Source: Myrica gale (taxonomy: Eukaryota > Streptophyta > Magnoliopsida > Fagales > Myricaceae). Taken from it: a stretch of 64,000 bases of DNA. Every line of letters starts with the position of its first letter. Position 1 is the stretch's first letter. The position numbers and the translations under genes are program-made. The DNA lies in NCBI GenBank assembly GCA_963930655.1, contig OZ005621.1, forward strand, positions 20,881,001-20,945,000, given 5' to 3'. Shown piece after piece: positions 24,914 through 36,908 of the stretch. A model generated the notes under the pieces. The model was given only the letters and a program-made list of their open reading frames with translations. It ran no database searches and was not told where the DNA came from.

Positions 24914-27900
24914 ATGATCGGAGTTGGGAAGATCAAGCAGTACTCCAACGTCATCGACAAGCCCCTCAGCAAGGGCAAGCAAGAGGTTTCCCCTCTTCCT
25001 CCCTCTCCAATTTTGCTCTTTCAGTTTGGCTAATTTTTTTACTCGTAATCGAATCCCAATAGCCGTGTTAAGCTCAAATAGAGACGTGGCATAGTTTTTC
25101 CTTTCGCTTTCAGTTCTACTACTTGCGGATCCCTCTTAGATCTCACTGAACAAAGCTTTTCAAAGTATTTGAATCTGTGCGCAAAAGACAGAGACCAAGA
25201 TTTGGAATTTTTCGTTCTCTCTGGCAGATTATATATAATTATGTACACAAGTATATGTCTTTTTATTGAGAATGTGGTTAATTTGCAGGTCAGTTTGAGT
25301 GCGTTTGCGTTCTTGTTTTCGGAGCTTGTGCAGTATAATCAGACGCAGGTGGACAATATTGCCGAGTTAGAAAGAAGGTGAAAATTTGTATAGTCCGTGT
25401 CGCACTTATAACGTTCTAAATGCATTTGTATTCTAAATTCGGGTGGATGTCATGCATTACATCGTAACATATTGTCGTTTTGTTGTGGAGAGAATCAATG
25501 ATGAAGCGAGAGTTCCTTGTGTGTTTCACGTTGTCATCTGTTTTCCAAGCACTTCTAAACTGTTAGAGTCAAACGTAAAGAATAGAAGAAAGCCTTGAAG
25601 AGTATGATTAGAAGCTTTCAGCTTATTTTGCCTTGTGTGGATGTTTCACTAAACTTATGGTTAATGGAGCAGGCTGGAGGATGCAGGCTATGCTGTCGGT
25701 GCTAGAGTTTTGGAACTTCTTTGCCATAGAGATAAGGTATGGGACACTTGAAGTTTTACTTGGGGTTCATGTCTTCCTCAATGCAATTATATTCAAATAA
25801 TGTTGTGCGGTGTGGTAATCGAACTGTTATTGTGGTTTTGTTTATTGATGTATCCAAAATTTTGTTTGGTATATCCATAATCTTTCATGAGGTTAGCATG
25901 AATTTTATAGTGATGGTTTTCTTGATAACCCAGGGGAACAGAAGGGAGACACGGTTGTTGGGCATTCTTTCCTTTGTACACAGCACAGTATGGAAGGTGT
26001 TATTTGGAAAGGTAAATGCTGTTGTTTTTGTTTTTGTTTGTCTTGTCCCTTGATTTCAATGGTGTAAATCTTTGAACATATCACATGTTGTTTGGTAATG
26101 GTAGGATACCAGTTGGTTGTAAATGGCAGAACATTTTTGGATAGATTGTTCATTAGTTCTTGGAGGAATCTGGTGGATTGTTTTTGGTCATTCTGTGCAG
26201 AGATACTAAATTCATGGTTAATCTGGTGTCCACCTAGTTACTACGTCTGGATGATTGGAAGAGCTGAATCTGGTACCTAGGTGGCTATCTGCCAATATTT
26301 AAGTGACCTGTTTCAGTATAGGTAGAAAAATCTATATCAAGTGCAAGAGTGTTTTTGTTTCATTTAAATCTTAATTAGTTGGTATTGGTGTAGGTAGTTC
26401 CAACACTTAATTCTTGGTTAAGCTCAATTTAGGTTTTAATCTTGCCAATCACAAAAAGGATAGGAAAAAAGAAGAAAGAAAAGGTGCTCGTAATTGTAAA
26501 TTACGAGTCTTCTTTTGGAATCCAGAATTTCTGTATGGTTGTTTTAGCCTTTAGAGTGGTTGTGCATGATGCTTGTGAGAATTCAGAACTATGATGAGGC
26601 AATTAATTGTCGTTATTATCTTCAGTCCTTGATAAATTTTCAATAATATGATGATATGAACTGACCGTTGTTATTTCTATCAATATAATTGGTGTTTCTT
26701 CCTGATATCCACTCATATAGTGGGAAGATCTGTTGCATTCATTGTTGCTTAAAATTCTGTTCAAGACTGGAACATCTAAACAATCATACTATGTCTGCAT
26801 TTTCATGCATTTGAGTTAGGCTTCAAAACCCCCCTCAAACTTTCTCACTTATCCCAATATCCCTCCTAATATTTAACTCGTGTCAACCCGCTCCCTTAAC
26901 TTACGTAAACATTTCATTTTCATTTTTTACTCATTTTTAATGATGACGTACTACGTTTTCCGTCACACGTGTTTATCACGTGAGCTCCCTCATGTTAAAA
27001 GACAAAAATGACCCCATAGCTTCTCCTCCAACTCTTTCAACTGGTGTTGGACTTATCGTCGAATAGGTGGTGGTCGTGGAGATCAGCAAAGCTTTCCAAA
27101 CGACGTGCCCAGGAGATGAGAGTCATGCAAGACCCATGTCCTCTATCTTCCCTGCAACAAGCACTTGTGGCTTCAACACAACCTCCATATTACAATACAA
27201 TAGAAATGGGTACTCAAGGACCACACTAGCAGGAAGCTTCATTGTGCCCAAAACAAAAGTCATGTTCCTCTGTCAACAGAGAGTGGCAACACGAGGGGGG
27301 ACCTTCCGAAAAGACCAAAGACTTCATCATCTGCAAACCCAAACTTGTCAAAATTTGCCACCTTTCGACGGATTGTTTTAGGGCGTGAGATCCCGATGAG
27401 TGTAACAACATATATATACATCTTGGAATCCTTGGAAATCCTAGTTTTGCGAATATATTCCATCGTCTCTTCATCGAACAAAGTTCAAGGTATCATTGTG
27501 GGTCTGGACAGGAGCATAGGAATCAAGTCCTTTCTAGTAACACCCATCTCTTCATATAGTGCGATAGCAGGCTTGATACTATTGTGAAAGTCATATGTCA
27601 AGAGCGAAGGGTTCCTAACAATTGCTTTGGCAAGCATTTCTCTCGACTCAAACAAGGTCATAAAAAACTCAAGTCGCTCATCAAAGCAATGATTGATTCT
27701 ACAACTTAGAAACCGGGGGCAACAATTGATGATCTTAACAAGGTTAGAGCTCTAATACACAAGCTAGTGAGTATGTTAAGCTTGGATTGAAGGTGAGTTA
27801 TGTGGGCCTGGCGCAAAGAAGGACGACACACCAACATCTTCGATATTTCATTATCACTACAACCCCACCTCCTCAAAACGTCAATCGAGTCCTCTGCGTG

Positions 27901-30525
27901 ATCCATAGCTTCTCTTTCAGCTCTTTCAACTGGTGCTGGACTTATCGTAGAATAGGTGGTGGTCGTGGAGATCAGTAAAGCTTTCCAAACGGCATGCATA
28001 AGTGGGTTTATAGGGTCATTTTTGTCTTTTAATACGAGGGAGCTCACGTGATAAACATGTGTGATGGAAAACGTAGTACGTCATCGTTAAAAATGAGCCA
28101 AAAACGAAAACGAAACGTTTACGTAAGTTTAAGGGGGCGGGTTGACACAAGTTAAAGATTATGGGGGATATTGGGATAAGTGGGAAAGTTTGAGGGAGAT
28201 TTTTGTAATTAACCCTTAAATTTTTCTTCACTTCTTTGTTTTCTGTTGTCTGGTCTACAAAACTCGAATTCTGTGATATACGTTAATTCAGCAATAATCT
28301 TACCACCTCCTCTTTTTCATCCTATTAGGTGGCTGACTCACTCGAGAAAGGCACTGAACATGAAGATGAATACATGATCAGCGAGAAGGAGCTCCTTGTG
28401 AACAGGTTGCAAAATTTTCTAACTCTTATAAGCTCATATTGAAAGTATTACAAATAGCAGAGTCTGTAGGTTTGCATTATTGTCCAGCTAATGTGCTGGT
28501 TGCATTGTAGATTCATTTCCATTCCGAAAGATATGGGGACATTTAATTGTGGGGCATTTGTTGCTGGAATAGTAAGGGTAAGTGCTTCAGTGCCTTTATT
28601 CTCAGCACTTGGCAGTCTAGGTTTTGAAGCCTCTGATGGGATTTTTCTTTTATCTTTGCAGGGTGTTTTGGATAGTGCTGGCTTTCCAGCTGTTGTAACA
28701 GCTCATTTTGTGCCCATGGAAGGTCAGCAGCGACCCCGAACAACCATTTTGATAAAATTTGCTGAAGAGGTAGAGAGCACTATTTTCCTTGTCCACTATA
28801 TTGTCTGCAATTGACTATTATCCTTTTCAAATATATGTTTGAAATTAAGTCAAATAAGTAAAAGATTTAGCTGATTCTCTGGCTTTAGGACCCAGAGACC
28901 TCATTCAGAGCCTGGTGTTGCACTGCTCCACCCCAAAAAAACGTAAAGAGGAGGGAAAAATCCTTTCTATTCCTCACGTGTTGTAGCTCACTAATGTTTT
29001 GAAGCTGAACAATCAGTAGTCGCATAGAAGTTGGAAGTGTTCCAATATTTTTTTGGTACTTCCATCACTCATTGGGGAGAATCAAAATAAGTGCATCTGC
29101 ATGCTTTTGTATTTGGAAGACCATTGATTATACTTGGATTTGAGTCTTCAAGTTGTTATTATTCTGCTAAGGGCCATGTAAGGATGTGCTCAGGGTCGCC
29201 TCTTAAGCAGAAGAGATCGGGTTTCCCTGGAACTTTAGGTTAAGAGATCAGGGTTCCCTGTGACTTTTTGTGGCTGCCCAGAAATATATCCACAAGCTCT
29301 TCTCCAAGCTGCTCCTTTATGCACATTAGTTTCCATTTCCATGTTACAGATACAGATGCCACCTTTCATCTGTAGAAAATACTTGCGATGTTTTTAAGTC
29401 TAAACCTGTCGTTAGCAAACATAGGTATGCAGTCTACTAGTACAAGAAAGATTGAACCTTGATATCTTTTTCAGGGTTCATCATACCAAATGTTAGAAGT
29501 AAGGAGTATATTATATCTTTCACCTTACGCGGTAGCTCTCATATTGTAGATCTTTATACTTCGTTTGACGGCTTAAGATTGAGACATAGAGTTTTGGGTT
29601 GGTTCAAAATTCGACCATGTTGAAGATGGCATGTTGTAGGAGCCCGTAGAGGTGACTGGATGTGTAACCAATAAAGAAAAAAAGTAAGAGTTGAGTATGC
29701 TAAAGTTGGGCTTGAGGATGGAGTTATATCAGCATATTGCCCAAATATTGTAATGTTAGGCTTGCTGTGGGTTCTTGTGTTCTCTAGATTCATAGCACAT
29801 CCACTCGGCTAAGGATATCTGGATACCCATCACTCCAACCCGAACAAAAATTGTGTGGCAATATGGTCATTAGCATAGTTCTGAGATACCATTGAATAAC
29901 ATATAGCTATTATAGTTGCTGGAGCTCGGAGAGACTTGCTTGCTTTGAAGCAAGTGGTTCATGTAAAACTATGTAGTTTTTCCTTAATTCAGTGCAAGGA
30001 CTTCTCTAGTTGCTCATCACTATTGTGCTGGGTGGAGCATGTATGCTCTTCTGCCATTATATTCTTTCAAGAAGTCAGATTTAGTGAGGACAATATGCCC
30101 AACTCCATATCCACTAAACTACTCATCATACAACATAATTGTCTCTAGTTTCATTTCCCAGACGATATTTTCCATCTGCTTTGTTTTAGGTGCTTCCTAA
30201 GTGTAAAATACCTTTGGAAGTGAAGGTTAAAATTCACTTTTCCGTGTGCTTCATCCTCAATTATTTTTGCGATACAGCATATCTAATGTAAAACTTCTAA
30301 GGTGCATCCTCCGCCAATTAGACAAATTATATACACAGACTGAGATGTATTATTCTACCCATGTTCAAAACGTACGTGGACCCGTATTGTGAAGTACACT
30401 TGTTAATTGTATTGCTATTGAAGCATGTTCTTTTCCTGACTGGCAACCATTAGACACGAACTTTATCGTCTGCTTCCCTTCGGTCTTCTTTGTAGGTACT
30501 ACGAAGAGAAGCAAGGCTAGGTTAA
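24914..30525 (+). CDS. TRAPPC5: TRAPP complex subunit Trs31 / TRAPPC5 (8 exons)
   Basis: Exons are 24914-24985, 25289-25377, 25673-25736, 25934-26011, 28329-28405, 28511-28577, 28662-28769 and 30496-30525. The joined frame is 194 residues, the usual family length. TRAPPC5 is a Bet3-fold core subunit of the TRAPP tethering complexes, which act as Rab guanine nucleotide exchange factors in ER-Golgi and later traffic. Diagnostic stretches are MIGVGKIKQYSNVIDKPLS, ELVQYNQTQVDNIAELERR, LEDAGYAVGARVLELLCHRD, DKGNRRETRLLGILSFVHST, ISEKELLVNRFIS, PKDMGTFNCGAFVAGIVRG and the short last exon VLRREARLG. Every junction is in frame with GT..AG borders. Intron 4 (2.3 kb) contains a Pack-MULE with an mTERF pseudogene, and intron 7 is 1.7 kb. 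The gene appears intact. Confidence 0.96.
26813..28215. mobile_element. Pack-MULE-like element in TRAPPC5 intron 4
   Basis: About 202 bp at 26813-27014 return inverted at 28013-28215. Shared landmarks are CCCTCAAACTTT, CACTTATCCCAATATCCC, TTATCACGTGAGCTCCCTC and GACAAAAATGACCC. The right end reads GGGTTAATTACAAAAAT on the minus strand, a common MULE terminus. The interior is a broken mTERF gene on the minus strand. A direct repeat of about 92 bp (27015-27106 and 27904-27996) lies just inside both arms. I could not find a clean 9-bp target duplication. The insertion is wholly intronic, so TRAPPC5 coding is unaffected. Confidence 0.8.
27100..27996 (-). pseudogene. mTERF family pseudogene (captured)
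   Basis: Reading from 27996 downward gives VWKALLISTTTTYSTI, then LRRWGCSDNEISKMLV, RPSLRQAHITHLQSKLNIL, PRFLSCRINHCFDERLEFFM, NPSLLTYDFHNSIKPAIALY, EEMGVTRKDLIPMLLSRPT, FDEETMEYIRKTRISKDSKM and FGFADDEVFGLFGRSPLVL. This is a plant mitochondrial transcription termination factor with tandem helical mTERF repeats, organelle-targeted in intact form. The copy is broken: a shift near 27750, an in-frame TGA after SRPTMIP near 27505, another shift near 27265 and truncation after EDMGLA near 27130. The C-terminal repeats are missing. Confidence 0.85.
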
Positions 30526-32234
30526 TATATTCATGGCAGGATTTCTCGCACTATTGTTTGTGATGCTCAGCAAGAACATGATGAATGTCTTCATACTCTG
30601 GAACGACATCATGAAGTGTGGTGAAAGATTATGCTGATTTGTCAAAATTTTAATATTTTCACCTGCCAATTCTGTCAATTGGGCCAAGCTAAGGTCCTAT
30701 AATTTATTTGTATTCCTGTATACTTTATGGCTTGTCACAATAGCCATGTACATCCAGAATTAGCTATTACCATGAGTTAATCCTTTCGGAAAAGAAACAG
30801 TAGGAACTTACCCAATAAAAAGAACAAAACAGTGGGGAACAAAAGCTTATCAATGTTAAGCCAGATTGTTTAAGCAAAGATAACTGAAGAACTCCACGTC
30901 AGCAGCCACGTGGGTATTTTTCAACGTCACTTATGCGTTGCGTTTAGACCCAAAATGTATTAGTTTAGCGCATTAAAATCTAGGCAGTGAGTTTTAATTT
31001 TTCCCTGAAACCATACTTTTTCTGTTCTCAGTGGTTTGGGTGACAAATTGAGGTGATATTTAACAAGTAGCTAGGAGTTTATTGAATTTCAAGCAAAATC
31101 ATTTAAACTTGGAACTTTAGAGTGGATCTATAGATATAATTGACCAAATTACGCATAGCAAGTATGGGTGCTATATATGTGGATTATAATCTGTAAAGCA
31201 TGTATCTACGATTCCTTTAAACTTTCATGCACTTTAAAAACGATACACCTAGAAAATTTACGGAGTGTAATCTGGAAAGCCTCGCAACCATAGGGGTCCT
31301 TCCAGCTGTTCTTCCATCCATTTCACTACTAGTCTACTATACATTATGCCTGGGAGTAAAAATTTCAGATTTTACATCCAATCTAAATTGGTGATAATAT
31401 CATGCTTAGAGTGCACCATTGTGCTTGAGAAGATCAATATCTCAAGCAATAATCAAAGGCTTTAAACAACCGACATAAGGATGCATTTCGACAACTGCTC
31501 AAACAATGCTTAATCTGGCTTAAAGCAACTACATCTGACTTGCAATTAGGCTAGACCCTTTCACCACTTGGAACACATATAAAAGAACAGGTCGACAGAG
31601 GCTGCAGGGAAGAAAACTTTTGACACAGGAAGGAAACAGAAAAAAAGGGTGAGGCTAAGGAAGAGGGAAGATGTTTAAAGTAGAACTACATGAATCCTTG
31701 ACCAAAAAAAATATGAAACTTATACCATATCACTGAGTTCACGTTAATGTGATTACGACTAACAAAGCTGCATACTACTTTCAAGAAACAATTCCAGCAG
31801 AATGCCAGTCCATGAGAACTGGTGCATAACATGCCCATATTTCCTTAGCATTGAACGCCAGTCAACCAGAAGCTAGCACAACAAGATTCAAAAAGCTCAA
31901 ATGAAGTTATGTACAGTACCAAACGGTTCTATGAAGTAAAGCTATTTGTGAAGTTATCCACAATACCAATAATTCTATAAGGAAGCAGGTAGCAGGCAAC
32001 ACATATACTGTATTAGTTTTCCTTGTATGTTCAAAGAGACAAAAAATAGTAAAACCGAGAAACACGATACGATTTATCGTTTGGGAAAATTTAATCATTA
32101 ACAACTAAGTTGCTGTTTTGCGAGATACACAGGGATTTACAATAGAGGGCAGAGGGAAACTGGATACAAGCATGTACCCAACAAAGAGCTTTCAATTGAT
32201 ATCATTACTTCCATTTATATTTCTTTTCCTACTT
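30526..32234. other. Convergent intergenic region between TRAPPC5 and CAF1
   Basis: This contains the 3' UTRs of two genes facing each other. It is AT-rich, and I see no supported gene, RNA or transposon. Confidence 0.5.
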
Positions 32235-33059
32235 TCAGTGAGTACTCTGTCCATTCTCAACACCAAGACCATACAAAACACCAGCATATTTTTCTGGTGA
32301 GCCATTAAAGAAGTATTCTTTCATTTTCATGAATGTGCAACAAGTAAGCAAACTATCCGATCCAGCTTGGTGACAACTACCAACTCGTTCCACTTCCAAG
32401 AGCTCAGCAAGCTTGTTCAACCCACCATGAAGGCTGTTGCAGAACCTCATCAGATGCTTGATATCATATAGTGTGGGGAAGTAAATTTTGATCAGATTAA
32501 AGAACCCTGCATGCGTATCTGGAAGATTTTGGCAAGTAAGCAACTTGAGCAAATACCCAAAATCATACCCACTGTGGAAAGTAACCCAATGGACATTGTC
32601 ATTCAACACAATTCCTGAAGACATCAGCAATTCACTGAACCGGCGAGCATCAACACCCTTCTCATTGTGCTTCTTGAAATCAATGCCACTCTGTGATAAC
32701 AGCTCAATAGAGTCATTGGCATACACGTCCTCATTGGGATTAAACTCACGGAAATTGAGTTGCCAAATACAATACTTGTCAGTCCCACAGGTGGGAAGGT
32801 TCCCTCTATCGTCAGAAAAGGTAAGACCCAACTGAATCAACTTCAAGAGGTCCACATTGTCCTTAAGGTTCTGGTAATTATAATCAAAACTGTTCTTGAA
32901 ATTCCCTATCGGGCGCAGAACGATTCCAGGAAACTCGGTATCCATTGCAATATAAGGGTAATCATCTACGATCTCCCGAATTAAGTCAAATTCACTTTCA
33001 AGATTATCATTCCAAACTTCCCGGATGTGAATCGAATCGCTCTTCGGCAAAATCGACAT
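32235..33059 (-). CDS. CAF1: CCR4-associated factor 1 (CAF1/POP2) deadenylase
   Basis: The coding sequence is a single exon of 274 residues, the normal plant length. CAF1 is the DEDDh-family 3'-5' exoribonuclease of the CCR4-NOT complex and shortens mRNA poly(A) tails in cytoplasm and P-bodies. Seen: N-terminal [10 protein letters not shown]; the first catalytic motif AMDTEFPG with D40 and E42; [12 protein letters not shown] with D166; and [11 protein letters not shown] with H230 and D235. All five catalytic residues are therefore present. The conserved WQLNFREFN stretch and the C-terminal [10 protein letters not shown] are also there. A likely 5' leader intron runs from a GTAAGC donor near 33289 to an acceptor near 33070. 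It resembles the CAF1 homologs 6/7/11 group. It is convergent with TRAPPC5. Confidence 0.96.
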   Translation of the reverse strand: MSILPKSDSIHIREVWNDNLESEFDLIREIVDDYPYIAMDTEFPGIVLRPIGNFKNSFDYNYQNLKDNVDLLKLIQLGLTFSDDRGNLPTCGTDKYCIWQLNFREFNPNEDVYANDSIELLSQSGIDFKKHNEKGVDARRFSELLMSSGIVLNDNVHWVTFHSGYDFGYLLKLLTCQNLPDTHAGFFNLIKIYFPTLYDIKHLMRFCNSLHGGLNKLAELLEVERVGSCHQAGSDSLLTCCTFMKMKEYFFNGSPEKYAGVLYGLGVENGQSTH

Positions 33060-33660
33060 TTCCTTTATGCTAAAGCAAGCACTTTAGGAGCAAATAACTA
33101 TGACCGAACAAAACCACAAAACCCTAAATCTGCAAAAAAAGAAGAAGCCCAATAACCGAACCCCAAGTTAAAAACACGGAGACCGCAAATATTAGAAAGC
33201 ACAAGAGTGACTTACACTTCCAAGCAATCCAAGCCTTCGAGACCAGAAATGAAAGACAGAGACGAAAAGAAACTACAATCAATGCTTACCTCCAGACCTC
33301 AAATCCGCCAAATGCTCCCCTCGAGTTCTGGAAATGAGGGGATAATTGTGTCGCGAGGAAATGGGGCTTTTCTCGGAAAATTGGTAGATTTCCGAGGCGT
33401 TTCTCGGGAAAGTTGGGGTTTTCGAGTCCAAAAACGAGGTTTTGCTAGGAAAGACAGATTGGTTCTGCACGGGGAAAAGGAGAGTGAAAAAAAAAACAGA
33501 AATGAGCAAATTGCAGTATTGCGGAGAAAGGGGCTTCTCGGATACAACGGTGTGGCAGCCCTTAGCCAGCCTGCCTTTCGCCTAACAACATATACATATG
33601 AACATAACAGCATGGGTCACTGAACGGATAGGCATAGGCGAGAGAAATTATTGAGACGAA
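33060..33660 (-). promoter_or_regulatory. CAF1 5' leader with a leader intron
   Basis: Minus-strand sequence upstream of the CAF1 ATG has a consensus donor (GGAG|GTAAGC near 33289) and a pyrimidine-rich acceptor (TTGCTTTAG near 33070). A 138-codon open frame on the opposite strand (33207-33623) has no recognisable domain and is taken as chance. Confidence 0.55.
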
Positions 33661-34914
33661 GAGCTGGCCTCTGGTGTGTGGTCTAATATTGCCTCGTTTT
33701 TCTTTGTTTTTTTGTTTTTATCTTCTTCTTTTTTCCTCCTACGTTCTCTTTTTCCCTTTTGTTGGTTTCAAATGGCCACTAGTTATTTTGGTCATTATGG
33801 GGTAGGGTTTTCTATTTCAGGAAATTGGTTGGATGAGTTTTTGCAATAAGCCATGCAATTAGAAGAACCCTAGTAGGTTTGGCATATACGTTGAGATACT
33901 AGGCGTGGATGGTTCCAAGTTGAATGTGTTCAAGCTACTGAGCATATTTGGTGTTTGTGTAATAAAATTTTTAGATGGTTAAAATTTTAAAATATATAAT
34001 TTTTTTTTTAAAAATGGAGAGAAATGATTTGATTAAACTTTTATATTTATTATAAAGAAATGAATCATTTAATGTAAAGATAGATTATATTATAATTATT
34101 TTATTAGATTAGTAGCCAAAATTTTGGCATCCAAATTAATAAAATTTTGTGGAAACCATTTAAGGAAGATATTTAGTTGTTATAATGAATAAGACTGAGA
34201 GAAACATAATAAATATATATATGCATCAAGCTTGTATCAAACACATTTAAACAAAAATTTTGATGAATAAAAACAGAGCTCTAAAGGAGTGAAGTAGAAT
34301 CGAGACTTTTATTTACTGGAAAAAAGAAATAGAACAACAAGGTGATGTTCGTGTTCTTCATAATTGAAGAATTCACATTCAAGAGAAAACACAATCCCAC
34401 TGAACATTAATTTTTTGAGGATAAATTTATGATTTTGACCTGGACATATTTATACAAAATTACTAAAATACCCTTCATTCATGCGTTAGCTACATCAACA
34501 CCGAAAGGTAATCAACACCAAAAGGTAAAATGGACTTTAAAGGGCGATTTGGTCATTTTTCCCTCCCCTGCGTGCGGCCTGCAGCATGGCAGCCTTGTCC
34601 CTTGCGTAAGTGACTTTTCGTTGCATTCGTTTGTCATTTTTTTAATACTTTTTAAATATTCAAATTTTAATAAAAAATAAATAAATTCGAAATATAAAAA
34701 AAAACAACTTTAAAAATCATCATTAATTTTTTTTACACCTTAACAACTTCTACATAAACACTAATACAATTCTAACATCACCTAAAAATTCTCAAAACAC
34801 TCAAAATCCTTAAAAAAAAAAAAAAACATCAACACCAAGATCACCCAAGTTTAATGTAACTTTGTTAGCCATATAGATCAAGAAATATAAAATATTATTT
34901 AGTTTAAAAATAGA
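33661..34914. other. Intergenic AT-rich region
   Basis: AT-rich DNA between the CAF1 promoter and the tRNA gene. No gene or clear mobile element is visible. Confidence 0.5.
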
Positions 34915-34988
34915 GCTTTCATAGCTCAGTTGGTTAGAGCACCCGTTTAGTAAGCGGGAGGTCTTGAGTTCGACTCTCAATGAAAGCA
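34915..34988 (+). tRNA. tRNA-Thr (anticodon AGU)
   Basis: The 74-nt sequence folds as a standard cloverleaf. The acceptor stem is GCTTTCA with TGAAAGC; the D arm is GCTC..GAGC; the anticodon stem is CCCGT with GCGGG around the loop TTAGTAA (anticodon AGT); and the T arm is TTGAG/CTCAA around TTCGACT. Box A (TAGCTCAGTTGG) and box B (AGTTCGACTC) match the pol III consensus. There is no intron. The CCA is absent, as expected for a nuclear gene. No strong T-run follows at once, so the terminator is weak or more distant. Confidence 0.93.
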
Positions 34989-36000
34989 CATCCTGTTTCT
35001 TATGATTTTCCTCTGAAGGAAAAGTGTACGTGATCTTTCTCTGCGGTTTTCCACAGCTTCGTTTTTATAGATTTCTTCTGTTATTCATTATTTCATTGCG
35101 TTAAGGTTTTGTACTTTGTACTTTTTGCTCATTGTATAGTTCAAATCCACTTTCAGATGTTTGGACCCCAAAACCATCGTTGTAGGAAGAGAATTTCTGG
35201 AGCTAGGGAAGTTTGAAAGCTCTCTGCCCTACAAACAAATGGTTTCAGAGTATAGTTGTCACCCTTCATTCGGTGATAGCTTGAGATCTACTTGAGAAAA
35301 TATGATATTATTCAATAATAAAAGGAGAGCTTGTAACTCTGCCAGAATTCATCTCCGGTTCCTGCTTGGATGGCACGCATAAGTTGGCATCATCAGCCTT
35401 CTCAATAACCCAAAAAAACTCCTTTAGCTCTACCCACATAAAAGTTAAAAAGATCAGGCTGCACTTTTGTCAAGTTAAAGGGAGAAACAAGAGGACTGTG
35501 TGGACAGAGACCAACTATCATCACCCTTACATATTCATTCTTCGGACCAAGGAAATTACTAGTGGCCAACTTCAATTTTGATAACTTAAACTTCAACCAC
35601 GTCACTAACCCAACAATAAATTTAAGTCATACCTTCCTTAGAGCAATAGCCCAGGCAACAGTATTCATCGCAGCCCTAATCATCTGTTAAAGAAGAGGGG
35701 GAAAAACAATTTGCAAAGGAAATTGACTTCAACATTTTTTTGTGTGCTTAAACCCTATCCTTTCTTCACCAGCTTTTATGAAGAAGTTATTGCCCTGTAT
35801 AATATCCTCCTGTCAAAGGAATGATGCAAAGATGGTTGACATCATATCCATATTACATTTATTTCAGCATCGAGACTAGAGACCTCTATATGTTGCCTAA
35901 ACTTCAATTATATCCAAAGAAAGTCATTGATTGGGCAGCAGCAATGGAAACAAGGTTGAGTATCAGGCTCATCTGATGTGACTGAATACAGGAGAAAGCA
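34989..36000. other. Intergenic region
   Basis: Nothing supported is seen between the tRNA and the retroposon's left target duplication. Short open frames on both strands at 35366-35605 overlap each other and look random. Confidence 0.5.
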
Positions 36001-36016
36001 AGCAGAAAAGAAACTT
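36001..36016. repeat. 16-bp target site duplication, left copy
   Basis: AGCAGAAAAGAAACTT occurs here and at 36893-36908, flanking the retroposon exactly. Confidence 0.9.
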
Positions 36017-36892
36017 TTTTTTTTGGTGTTAAAACCACTAAGTTTATATATTGAAAGCACAACAACCATTACAATCTAGATAAATTATAAGGATCCAAAG
36101 GGTCAGCGGTGAGTTTAAGGGTCAACAATAAAATGAATATAATGGAGAACGCAATGTCCTCAATTGTGGTGGGCACAAAATCCGAAATGAGAGAGACCGA
36201 GGATTCTGGAAACACAAGAAACCAATGGAAAATGAACTCGAAAGCTCATTAAAAGAACAAAACCACCGCACAAGGCAGTGACAACTGCCTTTAAAGGACC
36301 AACGAATGCAAATCCAATTGTAATTACAAACAACATAAACACACAAAGAAAACTAAGCATGTCTTAAACAATGAGGCAAGCCCAAACGGGCAAAAGATTA
36401 ACATAGACAACGGAAAGGACCGTGGAAACGCTGGCCAGAACTTGACCGGAGTGGTTGGTGGCGGAAGTGGCACGTGGTGGTGGTCAGAGTAGATCCACGG
36501 CATAAAAGTGAGGACAGAAGCCACATAGGTCAGTCCTGGGAAGAGAGGCAAGTGGCTATGGGTGGAGGGGACGAGCTGCGTAGATCTCGGCCTGCTGAGA
36601 CCAACCGTGTGGCGCGTGTGTGAAGAAACTGTGCGGAATTCACTGGTCTGCGCTTGAAGCCACCTGCAAAGAACAACAAAAAAACCCAACCAACAGATCA
36701 AGCCATTCGAACAAGAGAGGAGGAGAGGGAAGAGGGAGGAGGGGAAAAGGGAAAGGAAAAAGGAGGAGGGGGATGAGGGAGCCGGAGCTCCCCCCTCCTC
36801 CTGACCGTCGGCGTGTGTGAAAAAGCAGAGAGAGTTTTGGTTTAGAGAGAGGTTAGAGATAGGCTGTTTTGGCTTCAAACTCCGAGCACTGC
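36017..36892 (-). mobile_element. Poly(A)-tailed non-LTR retroposon
   Basis: The 876-bp insertion ends in a poly(T) run on the plus strand (36017-36024), so its 3' poly(A) tail points left, after the minus-strand phrase GGTTTTAACACC. Both sides carry a 16-bp direct repeat, the hallmark of LINE-type target-primed insertion. The 5' half is pyrimidine-rich and GC-rich, the 3' half AT-rich. A long open frame crosses it, but that frame extends past the element's 5' end and shows no reverse transcriptase or endonuclease motif. It could be a short non-autonomous LINE derivative or a retroposed transcript of unknown source. Confidence 0.8.
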
Positions 36893-36908
36893 AGCAGAAA
36901 AGAAACTT

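Noticed and set aside
33207-33623. 138-codon open frame on the plus strand
   Set aside because: Antisense to the CAF1 leader; no recognisable domain and no upstream promoter signals.
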